From NCBI GenBank assembly GCA_046261875.1, contig JBHENW010000126.1, positions 1 through 38,915 of the forward strand: 38,915 bases of DNA. The letters are read 5' to 3'. The translations under genes were made by a program, and so were the position numbers. Shown here piece by piece: positions 19,050 through 28,298 of the stretch (positions are counted from its first letter, which is position 1; the number at the start of each line of letters is the position of its first letter). Source of the DNA: JBHENW01 sp046261875 (GTDB lineage Bacteria > Acidobacteriota > Thermoanaerobaculia > UBA5066 > Gp7-AA6). The notes beneath the pieces are model-generated. The model saw only the letters and a program-made list of their open reading frames with translations. It was not told the origin of the DNA and did no database searches.

Positions 19050-22000
19050 TTGACACGCGTCGGCGCCCTGCTCGGGCTCCTGTTCCTGTTCCCGGGCGTG
19101 GCGCGGGCGGCACAGCCGCTCACGATCGTAAACGCCGGCCCGCGCGGCGAGCTCGCCTCGGTCTCGGAAGCCAGCGAGGTCCGGGTCGTCTTCTCCGAGC
19201 CGATGGTGGCGCTCGGCCCGATTCCGGATCCGGTCCGCGCGCCCTTCTTCTCGGTCGCTCCGGCGGTGCGCGGGTCGCTCCGCTGGTCCGGCACGAAGAC
19301 GCTCATCTTTACGCCCGCTCGGGCGCTCCCCTACGGGACGAAGTTCACCGTGACCATCACCGGCTCGGCGACCGCGCTTTCCGGAAACCGTCTCGGCAAG
19401 GCCTACCGGTTCTCCTTCACGACGCCGCGGCTCAAGCTCATCCGGACGAGCTGGTATCGCAAGAGCGGCAAGGTGGACTCGCCCGTGGTCGTCGTCTTCG
19501 AGTTCAATCAGCCTGTCCGCACCGCCGCCCTCGCGCCCCACCTCTCCCTCGCGTACGTTCCGCACGACTGGTCGCCCCCCGCCCTGCCCCGCGACGTCGA
19601 GCGGTGGAAGGCCGCCGACCCCGCCGGCTTTCAGGCTTACGAGTCCAAGGTCGCCGCCGCCCGAGCCGACGCGCGGCGCAGCGGAGTTGTCTCCGCCGCC
19701 GTCGCCCGGAGCTGGAACGTCAAGTGGTTTCCTCGAAACGCGCGGCTCGCCGTTCTGGAAACGTCCGGCCCACCCGCGGTCAACACCTGGTTGCGGGCGA
19801 GGGTCGCCCGCGGCGCCCGAAGCTCTCAGGGCAGCCTCGGAAGCCCCGCCGACCAGGACTCCACGATCCGGCTCGAGCCGGCCTTCTTCATCGAGGGTTT
19901 CCGTTGCGAGCGCGCCTGCGACCCGGACGAGTACAACCCGATCCGGTTCCGCGTGCGCACGACGGCGGCGGCGGTGAGCCGCACCCTCCAGGTTTCCGAC
20001 GTCACGGATCCAAGCGAGCCCCGTCCCCTGCGCCCCTCCCGGAAGCCCGCGTCGGATCCCGACTGGGAGATGCAGGGCCCCCTCTACCCGCGGTCCTCCT
20101 CGGAGGAGTACCCCGAGTTCGACGGCGGGTTCTGGGAAGGCGCCGTCGCTCCGGAGGAAGCCGGCTACTCGCTCACGGCGGCGCGCACCTACTCCGCCCG
20201 AGTGGGCGCGACCCTCCGCGCGCTCGACGGCCAGACGCTCGGTTACTCCTGGCTCGGTTCGGTCGAGAACTGGCACCAGACGGCCTTCACGAGCTTCGGG
20301 TCGGGCCACGGCGTGTGGGAGAAGTCGGGAGGCACGGTCCTCCCCTTCTCCGCGCGGAACCTGAGGACCCTCAAGCAGTGGCTCGCGCCGGTCAAGCCGC
20401 AGGATCTCCTCGGCACCTTTCTGCAGCTTCGGAAGACCTCCTTTTCGCAGGCGCCGCCGGTGCCGGGGGCCGACCGCAAGCTCGATCCGGCGGCTGACCG
20501 GATCCAGTTCTACGGCCTGGAAATGAAGCCGGCGCTCTCGGCCGGAGGGACCGGGCTCCTCTGGGCCGCGCTGGAGGACGGCGAGCCGATCGCTCGCGCC
20601 CGGCGGGCCGAGACGCGCGGAGTCCGCGCTTCGCTCGTGCAGGTGACGAACCTCGGCATCTCCGTCAAGGACAGCCCGCAGAACACCCTCGTGCTCGTCA
20701 CGCGCCTGGACGACGCCCGGCCGGTCGAAGGGGCGGAGGTCTCCATCCGCACGCCGGACGGCAAGACGTTCTGGAAAGGCGCTACGAACGGCGACGGGAT
20801 CGCCGTGGCTCCGGCGACCGCGCTCCGGAATCCCGAGAACCCGTGGGACTTCGCCTTCCTCGTCACGGCGGAAAAGGACGGCGACGTCGCCTACGTCGCG
20901 AGCGACTGGAACGAAGGGGTCGCGCCCTGGTTCTTCAACGTGAGCTACGACCTCTCCGAATCCAAGCCCCTCCTGCGCGGCGCGCTCTTCACGGACCGCG
21001 GCGTGTACCGGCTCGGCGAGGAAGTACACGTGAAGGCAGTCACGCGCAGCGACACGGCCAAGGGCGTCACGATGCTGCCGCGCGAGACCCCGCTGTCCGT
21101 CGTGATCCGGGACAGCCAGGGCAACGAGATCTTCAAGCGCGCGGTCCGCCTGAACGAGTGGAGCGCCGCGGATTGGAGCTTCCCTCTCCCGCAGAACGCT
21201 CCGCTCGGGACTTACGTGGCGACGGGCTCCGTGGAGGGCCAGAGCCGCGAGATCTCCGGCTCCTTCCTCGTGGCCGCGTACCGCCGCCCGGACTTCCGCG
21301 TGGACGTCACCCTCGCGGCGGTGGGGAGCGCCCTGGCCGGAGCCCGGCTGACCGGCGGGGTCGAGGGTCGCTATCTCTTCGGCGCCCCGATGGCCGTCCG
21401 GGAGGCGCGATGGACCTTCTCGCGGCGTCCGGTCACGCGGGTCCCGGAGGCCATCACCGACAAGTTCCCCGCGGAGCGCTGGGTCTTTCTGGACAACGAG
21501 ACCGAGCAGGATCGCGGTTCGGAGAACCTGCAGAACGAAACGCAGCCCCTCGGCGCCGACGGAAAGCTGCGGCTCGAGTTGCCGACGGCGCTCGACGCGG
21601 GGAAGCCGTACGACTATTCCCTCGAGGCGGACGTGACGGACGTCTCCCGCCAGACTCTCGCCGGCCGCGCGGCGTTCCGCGTGCACCCCGCGCCCTGGTA
21701 CGTGGGCCTGAAAGCTCCGCCCTACTTCGCCGAGTCGCCGAAAGGCCTCGACACCGAAGTGCTCGCCGTGGACCCGAGCGGCCAGCCCGCCGCCGGCGTG
21801 AAAGTGCGCCTCGCGCTCCACCAGATCCAGTGGAACAGCGTGCGGCGCGCGGAGGGGGGCGGCTTCTACACCTGGGAGACGGAGCGCAAGGAAGTGGCCG
21901 CCGGGGCCTGGGAAGTCACCTCCGCCGCCGCGCCGGTGACCCTCCACGTCCCGCTCCCCCGCGGCGGCTATTACGTCCTGAGCGCGACGGCCCGCGACGC

Positions 22001-24890
22001 GGCAGGCCGATCCACGCGGACAGCGACGGGGTTCTACGCGCTCGGGGCGGGATATACCGCCTGGGAACGCTACGACCACAACCGCATCGACCTCGTCCCG
22101 GAGCGCCAGCGGTACAAGCCGGGCGAGACGGCGCGAATCCTGGTGAAGTCTCCGTGGGAGACGGCCACGGCCCTCTGGACGACGGAGCGCGAGGGCGTCC
22201 GGACCCAGAAGATCTTCACGGTGCGCTCGACGCAGGAGACCCTCGAAATTCCGATCGAGGAAGCGGACGTCCCCAATCTCTACGTCTCCGTCCTCCTGCT
22301 GAAAGGACGCACCGCGTCCTACACGGACAAGGACGCGAGCGACCCGGGCAAGCCGGCCTTCCGGCTCGGATACGTCGAGCTGAAGGTGGAGGACACGGGC
22401 AAGCGGCTGAAGGTCCGGGTCGAGACGGATCGCGAGGAGTACCGCCCGGCCGGCAAGGCGCGCGTCTCCGTATCCGTCGCCGACGCCGCCGGGAGGGGAA
22501 CCCCTTCCGAGCTGACGTTCTGGGCCGTGGACTACGGCGTCCTCTCCCTGACGGGATACTCCCCTCCGGACCTCGTGGACGCGGTGTACGTTCCCAAGGC
22601 GCTCCAGGTCCTCAACGAGGATTCCCGGCAGAACATCGTCAGCCGGCGCGTGATCGTCCCGAAGGGAGCCGACGAAGGCGGCGGCGGCGGCGCGGAAGAC
22701 GGCGCCGACACCGACGTGCGCCGGGACTTCCGCGTCCTGGCCTTCTGGCTCGGCTCCGTGACGACGGACGCGCAGGGACGCGCCTCGACCGAGCTCACCC
22801 TGCCCGAGTCGCTCACGACATATCGCATCCTGGCGGTCGCGGGAGACCGCGCCTCGCGCTTCGGCGGCGGCCAGCGCGAGATCCGGGTCAGCAAGCCCGT
22901 CCTGCTCCGGCCCGCGTTTCCTCGCTTCCTCGCCGCGGGCGACACGGCGTCCTTCGGCGCGGTCGTGCACAACCAGCTCGCTCAGGCGGGCACGGCGACC
23001 GTGACGATGGAGAGCCTCGAGGGCGCCGTCCTTGCGGTCAGCGGCGAGACCCGCAAAGTCCTCGAGCTCGCTCCGGGAGGATCGGCGGAGGTCGCCTTCA
23101 CCGTGGCCGGCCGCGCGCCTGGCGAGGGACGGATCCGCATGACCATGCGGCTGGCCGGCGAGAGCGACGCGTTCGAGGACCGCGTGCCGGTGCGCGTTCT
23201 CGCCCGTCCGGAGGTCGTGGCGGCGCACGGCCAGGCGAATCCGACGGCCGAGGAGACCCTCGAGCTCCCCGCCGGCGTGGAGCCCGACGTCGGCGGCCTG
23301 CGGGTGGACCTTTCCTCGACCGCGCTCGTCGGCCTCGCGGAGGGGGCCCGATACCTCGTGGAGTACCCGTACGGCTGCGCCGAGCAGCGGGCGTCGGCGA
23401 CGCTCGCGCTGATGTACGGCGCGGAGCTGGCGGAGGCGTTCCGGCTGCCGGGCGTGGATGCCGGCAAGAGCCGCGACACGGCCGCGGCGGCGGTTGCGGA
23501 GCTGGCCGAGTTCCAGTGCGAAGGCGGCGACTTCGCGTTCTGGAAAGGGAACTGCGCGACGACCTCTCCCTATCTGACGAGCTGGGTCCTGCACGTCCTG
23601 CAGGAGGCCTCGCGCCGCAAATACGCCGTTGCGCCGGCCGCGCTCAAGAAAGGCTACGACGCCGTCGAGCGGGCGCTCGCGGTCGTCTCGCCCGCCGATG
23701 AAGCCTTCCGGTCGTCGTTGCTGGCATCGCAGGCCTTCGCCGTCAAGGTCCTCGCCGAGGGCGGCCGCATCGCCGACAGCCACGCCACCCGCCTCTACGG
23801 ACACCGGGACCGCATGCCGGTTTTCGCCGTGGCCTACCTGGCGGACGCGCTGATCGCCCGCGGCGAGACGGGAGAACGGCGGGAGGAGCTCCTGCGGCGG
23901 ATTCGCAACGCGATCCTGCCCGAAGGGGGATCGGCGCACGCGCAGGAGCTCTCCGACCCGGACCTCGCATGGGTCTGGAGCTCCAACGTCCGCACGACGG
24001 CCATCGTCCTCCGCACGCTGCTGCGCCACGGCGGCACGGCGCACGTCGATGGCCTCGTCCGCTGGCTCCTCACGGTCCGCAAGCGCGGCCGATGGGACGA
24101 CACCCAGGAGAACGCCACGGCGCTCCAGGCGTTGGTGGACTATTTCGAGAGGCGCGAACGCGAGGTCCCGAGCTTCACCGCCCGCGTCCGCGTCGCGGAC
24201 CGCCCGGCCGCCGAGGAGCGGTTCGAGGGACGCTCCGCCGAGGCGAAGACCCGCGAGGTTCCGATGCGCGCGCTGCTCGCGTCGGGCCAGCCCGCGACCC
24301 GCCTGCCGGTGCGCTTCGAGAAGGAGGGGACGGGCATCCTCCACTACTCCGCGCGGCTGACGTACCTGCCGGACGCGGCGGCCGCGTCCGCCCGCGACCA
24401 GGGCTTCCAGGTCGAGCGGACCTACGCACGCGCCCCCGAGGGCGGTCAGCCCGCCGCCGCAGCCGGAAGGCCCGTCGCCTCGCGCGAGTTCCAGGGAGGC
24501 GACCTCGTGCGCGTGACCCTGACCTTGCGCCTCCCGAAGGAGCGCCGGTTCGTCGCCGTAACCGACCCGCTGCCGGCGGGCCTGGAGCCGGTCGAGTCGT
24601 GGTTCGCGACGACCGCGTCGGACCTCGCGAAACAGCAGATGGAGGAGGAGCGCGGGGACCGCGACTGGAGAAGCTGGTGGCTGCGGGGCGGCTTCGACCA
24701 CGTCGAGCGGCACGACGACCGCGTCCTCCTCTTCGCAACCCGGCTCTCGGCGGGGACGCACACGTTTTCCTACCTCGCCCGGGCGACGACCCCGGGCGCC
24801 TTCCGCGTCGCGCCGGCGCATGCCGAGGAGATGTACGAGCCCGAGGTCTTCGGCCGGACGTCGTCGGACGCGGTCGAAGTCGAGCGGTGA
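19050..24890 (+). CDS. bacterial alpha-2-macroglobulin (YfhM type)
   Basis: 1946 aa. A periplasmic protease trap: cleavage of a bait region exposes an internal thioester that links to the attacker. Signal peptide 1-20 (ends ARA), no lipobox. The order is: Ig-like N-terminal domains, macroglobulin (MG) domains through about 1150, a Gly-rich insert (about 1208-1220), a segment typical of the A2M core (FWLGSVTTDAQGRAS, then LPESLTTYRILAVAGD), the thioester motif CAEQ (C1443, E1445, Q1446) in YPYGCAEQ, an alpha-helical thioester domain, and a terminal beta domain. CxEQ and the location next to PBP1C match the type I bacterial form (YfhM-PbpC). TTG 19050 is the only start near the signal peptide; GGAAGGAG lies about 15 nt upstream, an unusually long gap. 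It overlaps pbpC by 4 nt. Confidence 0.95.
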   Translation: MTRVGALLGLLFLFPGVARAAQPLTIVNAGPRGELASVSEASEVRVVFSEPMVALGPIPDPVRAPFFSVAPAVRGSLRWSGTKTLIFTPARALPYGTKFTVTITGSATALSGNRLGKAYRFSFTTPRLKLIRTSWYRKSGKVDSPVVVVFEFNQPVRTAALAPHLSLAYVPHDWSPPALPRDVERWKAADPAGFQAYESKVAAARADARRSGVVSAAVARSWNVKWFPRNARLAVLETSGPPAVNTWLRARVARGARSSQGSLGSPADQDSTIRLEPAFFIEGFRCERACDPDEYNPIRFRVRTTAAAVSRTLQVSDVTDPSEPRPLRPSRKPASDPDWEMQGPLYPRSSSEEYPEFDGGFWEGAVAPEEAGYSLTAARTYSARVGATLRALDGQTLGYSWLGSVENWHQTAFTSFGSGHGVWEKSGGTVLPFSARNLRTLKQWLAPVKPQDLLGTFLQLRKTSFSQAPPVPGADRKLDPAADRIQFYGLEMKPALSAGGTGLLWAALEDGEPIARARRAETRGVRASLVQVTNLGISVKDSPQNTLVLVTRLDDARPVEGAEVSIRTPDGKTFWKGATNGDGIAVAPATALRNPENPWDFAFLVTAEKDGDVAYVASDWNEGVAPWFFNVSYDLSESKPLLRGALFTDRGVYRLGEEVHVKAVTRSDTAKGVTMLPRETPLSVVIRDSQGNEIFKRAVRLNEWSAADWSFPLPQNAPLGTYVATGSVEGQSREISGSFLVAAYRRPDFRVDVTLAAVGSALAGARLTGGVEGRYLFGAPMAVREARWTFSRRPVTRVPEAITDKFPAERWVFLDNETEQDRGSENLQNETQPLGADGKLRLELPTALDAGKPYDYSLEADVTDVSRQTLAGRAAFRVHPAPWYVGLKAPPYFAESPKGLDTEVLAVDPSGQPAAGVKVRLALHQIQWNSVRRAEGGGFYTWETERKEVAAGAWEVTSAAAPVTLHVPLPRGGYYVLSATARDAAGRSTRTATGFYALGAGYTAWERYDHNRIDLVPERQRYKPGETARILVKSPWETATALWTTEREGVRTQKIFTVRSTQETLEIPIEEADVPNLYVSVLLLKGRTASYTDKDASDPGKPAFRLGYVELKVEDTGKRLKVRVETDREEYRPAGKARVSVSVADAAGRGTPSELTFWAVDYGVLSLTGYSPPDLVDAVYVPKALQVLNEDSRQNIVSRRVIVPKGADEGGGGGAEDGADTDVRRDFRVLAFWLGSVTTDAQGRASTELTLPESLTTYRILAVAGDRASRFGGGQREIRVSKPVLLRPAFPRFLAAGDTASFGAVVHNQLAQAGTATVTMESLEGAVLAVSGETRKVLELAPGGSAEVAFTVAGRAPGEGRIRMTMRLAGESDAFEDRVPVRVLARPEVVAAHGQANPTAEETLELPAGVEPDVGGLRVDLSSTALVGLAEGARYLVEYPYGCAEQRASATLALMYGAELAEAFRLPGVDAGKSRDTAAAAVAELAEFQCEGGDFAFWKGNCATTSPYLTSWVLHVLQEASRRKYAVAPAALKKGYDAVERALAVVSPADEAFRSSLLASQAFAVKVLAEGGRIADSHATRLYGHRDRMPVFAVAYLADALIARGETGERREELLRRIRNAILPEGGSAHAQELSDPDLAWVWSSNVRTTAIVLRTLLRHGGTAHVDGLVRWLLTVRKRGRWDDTQENATALQALVDYFERREREVPSFTARVRVADRPAAEERFEGRSAEAKTREVPMRALLASGQPATRLPVRFEKEGTGILHYSARLTYLPDAAAASARDQGFQVERTYARAPEGGQPAAAAGRPVASREFQGGDLVRVTLTLRLPKERRFVAVTDPLPAGLEPVESWFATTASDLAKQQMEEERGDRDWRSWWLRGGFDHVERHDDRVLLFATRLSAGTHTFSYLARATTPGAFRVAPAHAEEMYEPEVFGRTSSDAVEVER

Positions 24891-27223
24891 AGCGTCCGGG
24901 CCGGAGAGCCGTTCTCGTCACGGCCGCAGGGGCGGCGGCCGCCGCCGCCCTGTTCGTCTGGATCCGGTGCGGACCCTTGCCGGACGGCTTCCTGGACCCG
25001 GATCCCCACCGGTCAGTCGAGATGACCGACCGGCATGGGGAGCCCCTCTACGAGTTGCTCTCCGCACGGGGCGGGCGCAGCCGGGGGCTCTCCGCGGAGC
25101 AGCTGCCTGAGCGGTTGATCGAGGCCACGGTCGCCGCGGAAGACCGGCGTTTCTTCTCGCACCCCGGCGTGGACCCGATCGCTTTGCTGAGGGCCGCCCT
25201 GCGCAACGCGCGCGCAGGGGCATTCGTCGAAGGGGGCTCGACGCTCACCCAGCAGGTCGTCAAGCAGATTGCGCAGTCGGGCGGCCGGGGTCGGACCCTG
25301 ACCGGAAAGCTGCGCGAGATGCTCTACGCTCTCCGGCTGGAGCAACGCCTCGGCAAGCGCGAGATCCTGGCGCTCTACCTGAACCTCGCGCCGTACGGCG
25401 GACAACTCGTCGGGGCCGGAAGCGCGAGCCTCGCCTACTTCGGCCTGCCCCCCGCGAACCTGACCCCGGCCCAGGCGGCTCTCCTCGCTTCGCTCCCGCG
25501 CGCCCCGGGGCGCCTCGATCCCCTCCGGGATCCCGACGCGGCGGCCCGGCGCCAGCGGCTCGTGATCTCCCGGATGGAGCGGCTGGGCTTCCTCGACGCG
25601 GCGGAGGCCGCGATCGCCCGCCGGGAGAGGCTCCGGCTGCTTCGTCCGGACCGCGCGACCCCCGCGCCGCATTTCGTCGAGCGCGTCCTGTCCCGCGAGT
25701 CCGGACGCCGCCCACGGCGGATCCAGACCACGCTCGACCTCCCCCTCCAGCGCGCGGTCGGACGGATCATCGACTCCCAGCGAGAGGCCTTGCTCCGCCA
25801 CGGAGCCCACAACGTCGCCGTCGCGGTCCTCGACAACGCGAGCGGCGATTGGCTCGCCTGGGAAGGGTCGGGGAACTACGGCGAGCAGGCGCACGGGGCC
25901 GCGATCGACGGCGTGGTCGCTCCACGCCAGCCGGGGTCGGCGCTGAAGCCCTTCACCTACGCGCTCGCCTTCGAGAAGGGCTTCACGCCGGGCAGCGTCC
26001 TGCCCGACGTGCCGTCGCACTTCCCGACGTCGCAGCCGGGGATCCTCTACAGCCCGCGCAACTACGACGGGGTGTTCCGCGGACCGCTGCGTGCGCGGGC
26101 CGCGCTCGCCGGCTCCGAGAACGTTCCGGCCGTCTGGCTCCTCTCGCAGGTCGGCGTGACCGATCTGCTCCGTCTCCTGCGCACTGCCGGCTTCACGACA
26201 CTCACCCGCACGTCGGATTATTACGGCTTCGGGTTGACCATGGGGGACGCCGAGGTGCCGCTGGCCGAGGTCGTCGCCGCCTATGCCGCTTTCGCGCGCG
26301 GCGGCGTCTATCGCCGTCCGCGGATGATCCGGGGCACGGTGGAGGGGGACGGGGCGAGCGCCCCCGGGGATCCCCCGGGCGTTGGAGGACGGATCGTCTC
26401 GCCGCGCACCGCCTACTGGATCACCGACATCCTCTCCGACGCAGCGGCGCGGGCGTACGCGTTCGGAGAAGGGGGCAGCCTGGACTTTCCGTACCCCGTG
26501 GCCGTCAAGACCGGGACGTCGCAGGCCTACCGCGACAACTGGACCGTGGGATACACGCGGGCCGTCTCCGTGGGGGTCTGGGTCGGGAACTTCGACCGGT
26601 CCGAGTTGAAGAACTCGTCCGGAGTGACCGGCGCCGGCCCGATCTTCCACGCGGTGCTCGAGGCCGCGCAGATGCGGGTCGCTGGGAAGCTCCCGTCGGA
26701 GCAGGATCCTCCCCTCGCCTCTCCCCCATCGGCGCTGGAGCCGCGTGCTCTCTGTGCCCTCTCGGGGCTCGAGGCGACGCCCGCGTGTCCGGGGGTCCAG
26801 ACCGAGTGGCTCGAGGCCCGCCGGCTCGCGGAGTGCGCGTGGCACAGGCCCGGCGCCCCGACCGCGGCGGTCGCCTGGCCCGCGGAATACCACGGGTGGG
26901 CGCGCGACCGGGGTCTCCCGGTGCGCCCGACCGACCGGGCGGTCGAGTTGGCCGCGTCCGGGAGGCCGCTCGCGATCACCAACCCCCCTGCCGGCGCGAT
27001 CTACCTGCGCGACCCGACGCTGCGGTCCGAGTTCCAGGCGCTTGCGCTGCGGGCGGTCGCCGCCGGCGGCGCAAGGCGCCTGCGCTGGCAGGTCGACGGC
27101 CGGACGATCGGCGAGGTCGGTTCGGACAGGGCGCTCGACTGGCCGCTCGCCGCGGGACGGCACACCGTACGCGTGGAAGACGAGCGCGGATTCTCCGACC
27201 AAACGACCATTCTGGTGAAGTAG
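24887..27223 (+). CDS. pbpC: penicillin-binding protein 1C
   Basis: 778 aa from GTG 24887, overlapping the alpha-2-macroglobulin stop (GTGA). The membrane anchor is residues 8-26. The glycosyltransferase domain (GT51) has the catalytic glutamate E85 in EDRRFF and the GSTLTQQ motif. The transpeptidase has SALK (S351-K354) and KTGT (541-544). A C-terminal BiPBP_C-type beta domain (about 690-778) is specific to PBP1C. PBP1C repairs peptidoglycan and its pairing with a periplasmic alpha-2-macroglobulin suggests defence when the wall is breached. The stop TAG is followed directly by heptamer repeats. Confidence 0.95.
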   Translation: MKRPGRRAVLVTAAGAAAAAALFVWIRCGPLPDGFLDPDPHRSVEMTDRHGEPLYELLSARGGRSRGLSAEQLPERLIEATVAAEDRRFFSHPGVDPIALLRAALRNARAGAFVEGGSTLTQQVVKQIAQSGGRGRTLTGKLREMLYALRLEQRLGKREILALYLNLAPYGGQLVGAGSASLAYFGLPPANLTPAQAALLASLPRAPGRLDPLRDPDAAARRQRLVISRMERLGFLDAAEAAIARRERLRLLRPDRATPAPHFVERVLSRESGRRPRRIQTTLDLPLQRAVGRIIDSQREALLRHGAHNVAVAVLDNASGDWLAWEGSGNYGEQAHGAAIDGVVAPRQPGSALKPFTYALAFEKGFTPGSVLPDVPSHFPTSQPGILYSPRNYDGVFRGPLRARAALAGSENVPAVWLLSQVGVTDLLRLLRTAGFTTLTRTSDYYGFGLTMGDAEVPLAEVVAAYAAFARGGVYRRPRMIRGTVEGDGASAPGDPPGVGGRIVSPRTAYWITDILSDAAARAYAFGEGGSLDFPYPVAVKTGTSQAYRDNWTVGYTRAVSVGVWVGNFDRSELKNSSGVTGAGPIFHAVLEAAQMRVAGKLPSEQDPPLASPPSALEPRALCALSGLEATPACPGVQTEWLEARRLAECAWHRPGAPTAAVAWPAEYHGWARDRGLPVRPTDRAVELAASGRPLAITNPPAGAIYLRDPTLRSEFQALALRAVAAGGARRLRWQVDGRTIGEVGSDRALDWPLAAGRHTVRVEDERGFSDQTTILVK

Positions 27224-27308
<85 letters not shown>

Positions 27309-27311
<3 letters not shown>

Positions 27312-28298
27312 CCACCGGCCCGGAAGCGGCTCGACCGGATCGGGCGCGATCGCGCGTCGCATCCCTTCAAGGGATGGGACGGCCGTGTCGAGCCGGCGGT
27401 CTAGGATGGCGAAGAGCGGATCCGTGGGGCGCCATCGGCCACCGACGTGCTTCCAGAGCTCGTAGTGGAGCTGCGGCACGAGGGCCCAGCCGGTCTCTCC
27501 CACGAGGCCCAGCCGGCCGCCCCGGTCGATCCGCTGTCCGACGCGGACGTCGGTGCGGGACAGGTGCCCGTACGCGGTCGCGAGGCCGCCCCCGTGGTCC
27601 ACGACGACCACGTTGCCCACCCGGCCGAGCCAGCCGCTCCGGCCGGGACGGACCCGTCCGGCAAACGCCACGCGACCGGCGCCGGGCGCGATCACGGAAG
27701 TTCCCGCCGCGGTCGCCAGATCCACGCCGGGAAAAAACTCCTGTTCTCCGGTCCAGGGCGACACGCGGGGACCGAACAGCGCGGAAGGCGCGAACAGCCG
27801 CGCCGATAGCGGCAGGACGGATGGGACCCGCCGGGGCAGCTGGGGGTCCGCCGCCTCGGCGCCGGCCAGGAGCAGCCGTCCCCGCTCCATTGCGGCTATG
27901 TATCGCTCGAGGCCGTCGAGGCTGACCGGGGATGTGCCGGCGCTCAGCGCTGCGCCCTCCGGATCCAGCTCGCGCGGCCATTGCGCGGCGGGCACGTCAT
28001 AGAGGAACGCGATGCGCGCCAACCGGTCGCCGATGGCCGAGGCGCGATCCCGCAGGGAAACCGCGCTCTCCGCCAGACGCCTCTCGGAACCGCGCAGAGC
28101 GGAGGAATCCCGTGCGATGTCCGCGCGATGGCCGTGGCGCAACCAGCGTAGCGTCATGACCGGGGCGGTCCAGATCAGGGAAATCGACACGATGGCCCAC
28201 ACGCCGACCAGCATGAGGATGCCGCGCTCGGTCCGGCGCCCCAGGAGGAAGCTCCGAACGCTCCCGCGGCCCGTTGCGGGATGGAGCTGGATCTCCAT
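27309..28298 (-). CDS. LytM/M23-family protein, probably catalytically inactive
   Basis: 329 aa. One N-terminal transmembrane segment (about 27-47), a helical or coiled-coil-like linker (60-150), and a LytM (M23) domain about 180-300. Active M23 enzymes have H-x3-D and H-x-H. Here the first zinc histidine is F189 (FFPGVD, D193 kept), and the catalytic histidine of HxH is Q276 (PQLHYEL, H278 kept). The YGHLS loop is intact. Loss of both makes a degenerate LytM domain likely, as in EnvC and NlpD, which activate amidases rather than cut wall themselves; the role here is inferred. ATG 28298 directly follows the ligase TAG, so translation is coupled. The last codons and stop lie in the CCTACCR repeat. 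Confidence 0.85.

Noticed and set aside
18978..24821. Very long open frame antisense to the alpha-2-macroglobulin gene
   Set aside because: High GC with G/C-ending codons leaves antisense frames open. Its translation is Arg/Gly/His-rich low-complexity without family motifs, while the sense strand has a clear thioester protein.
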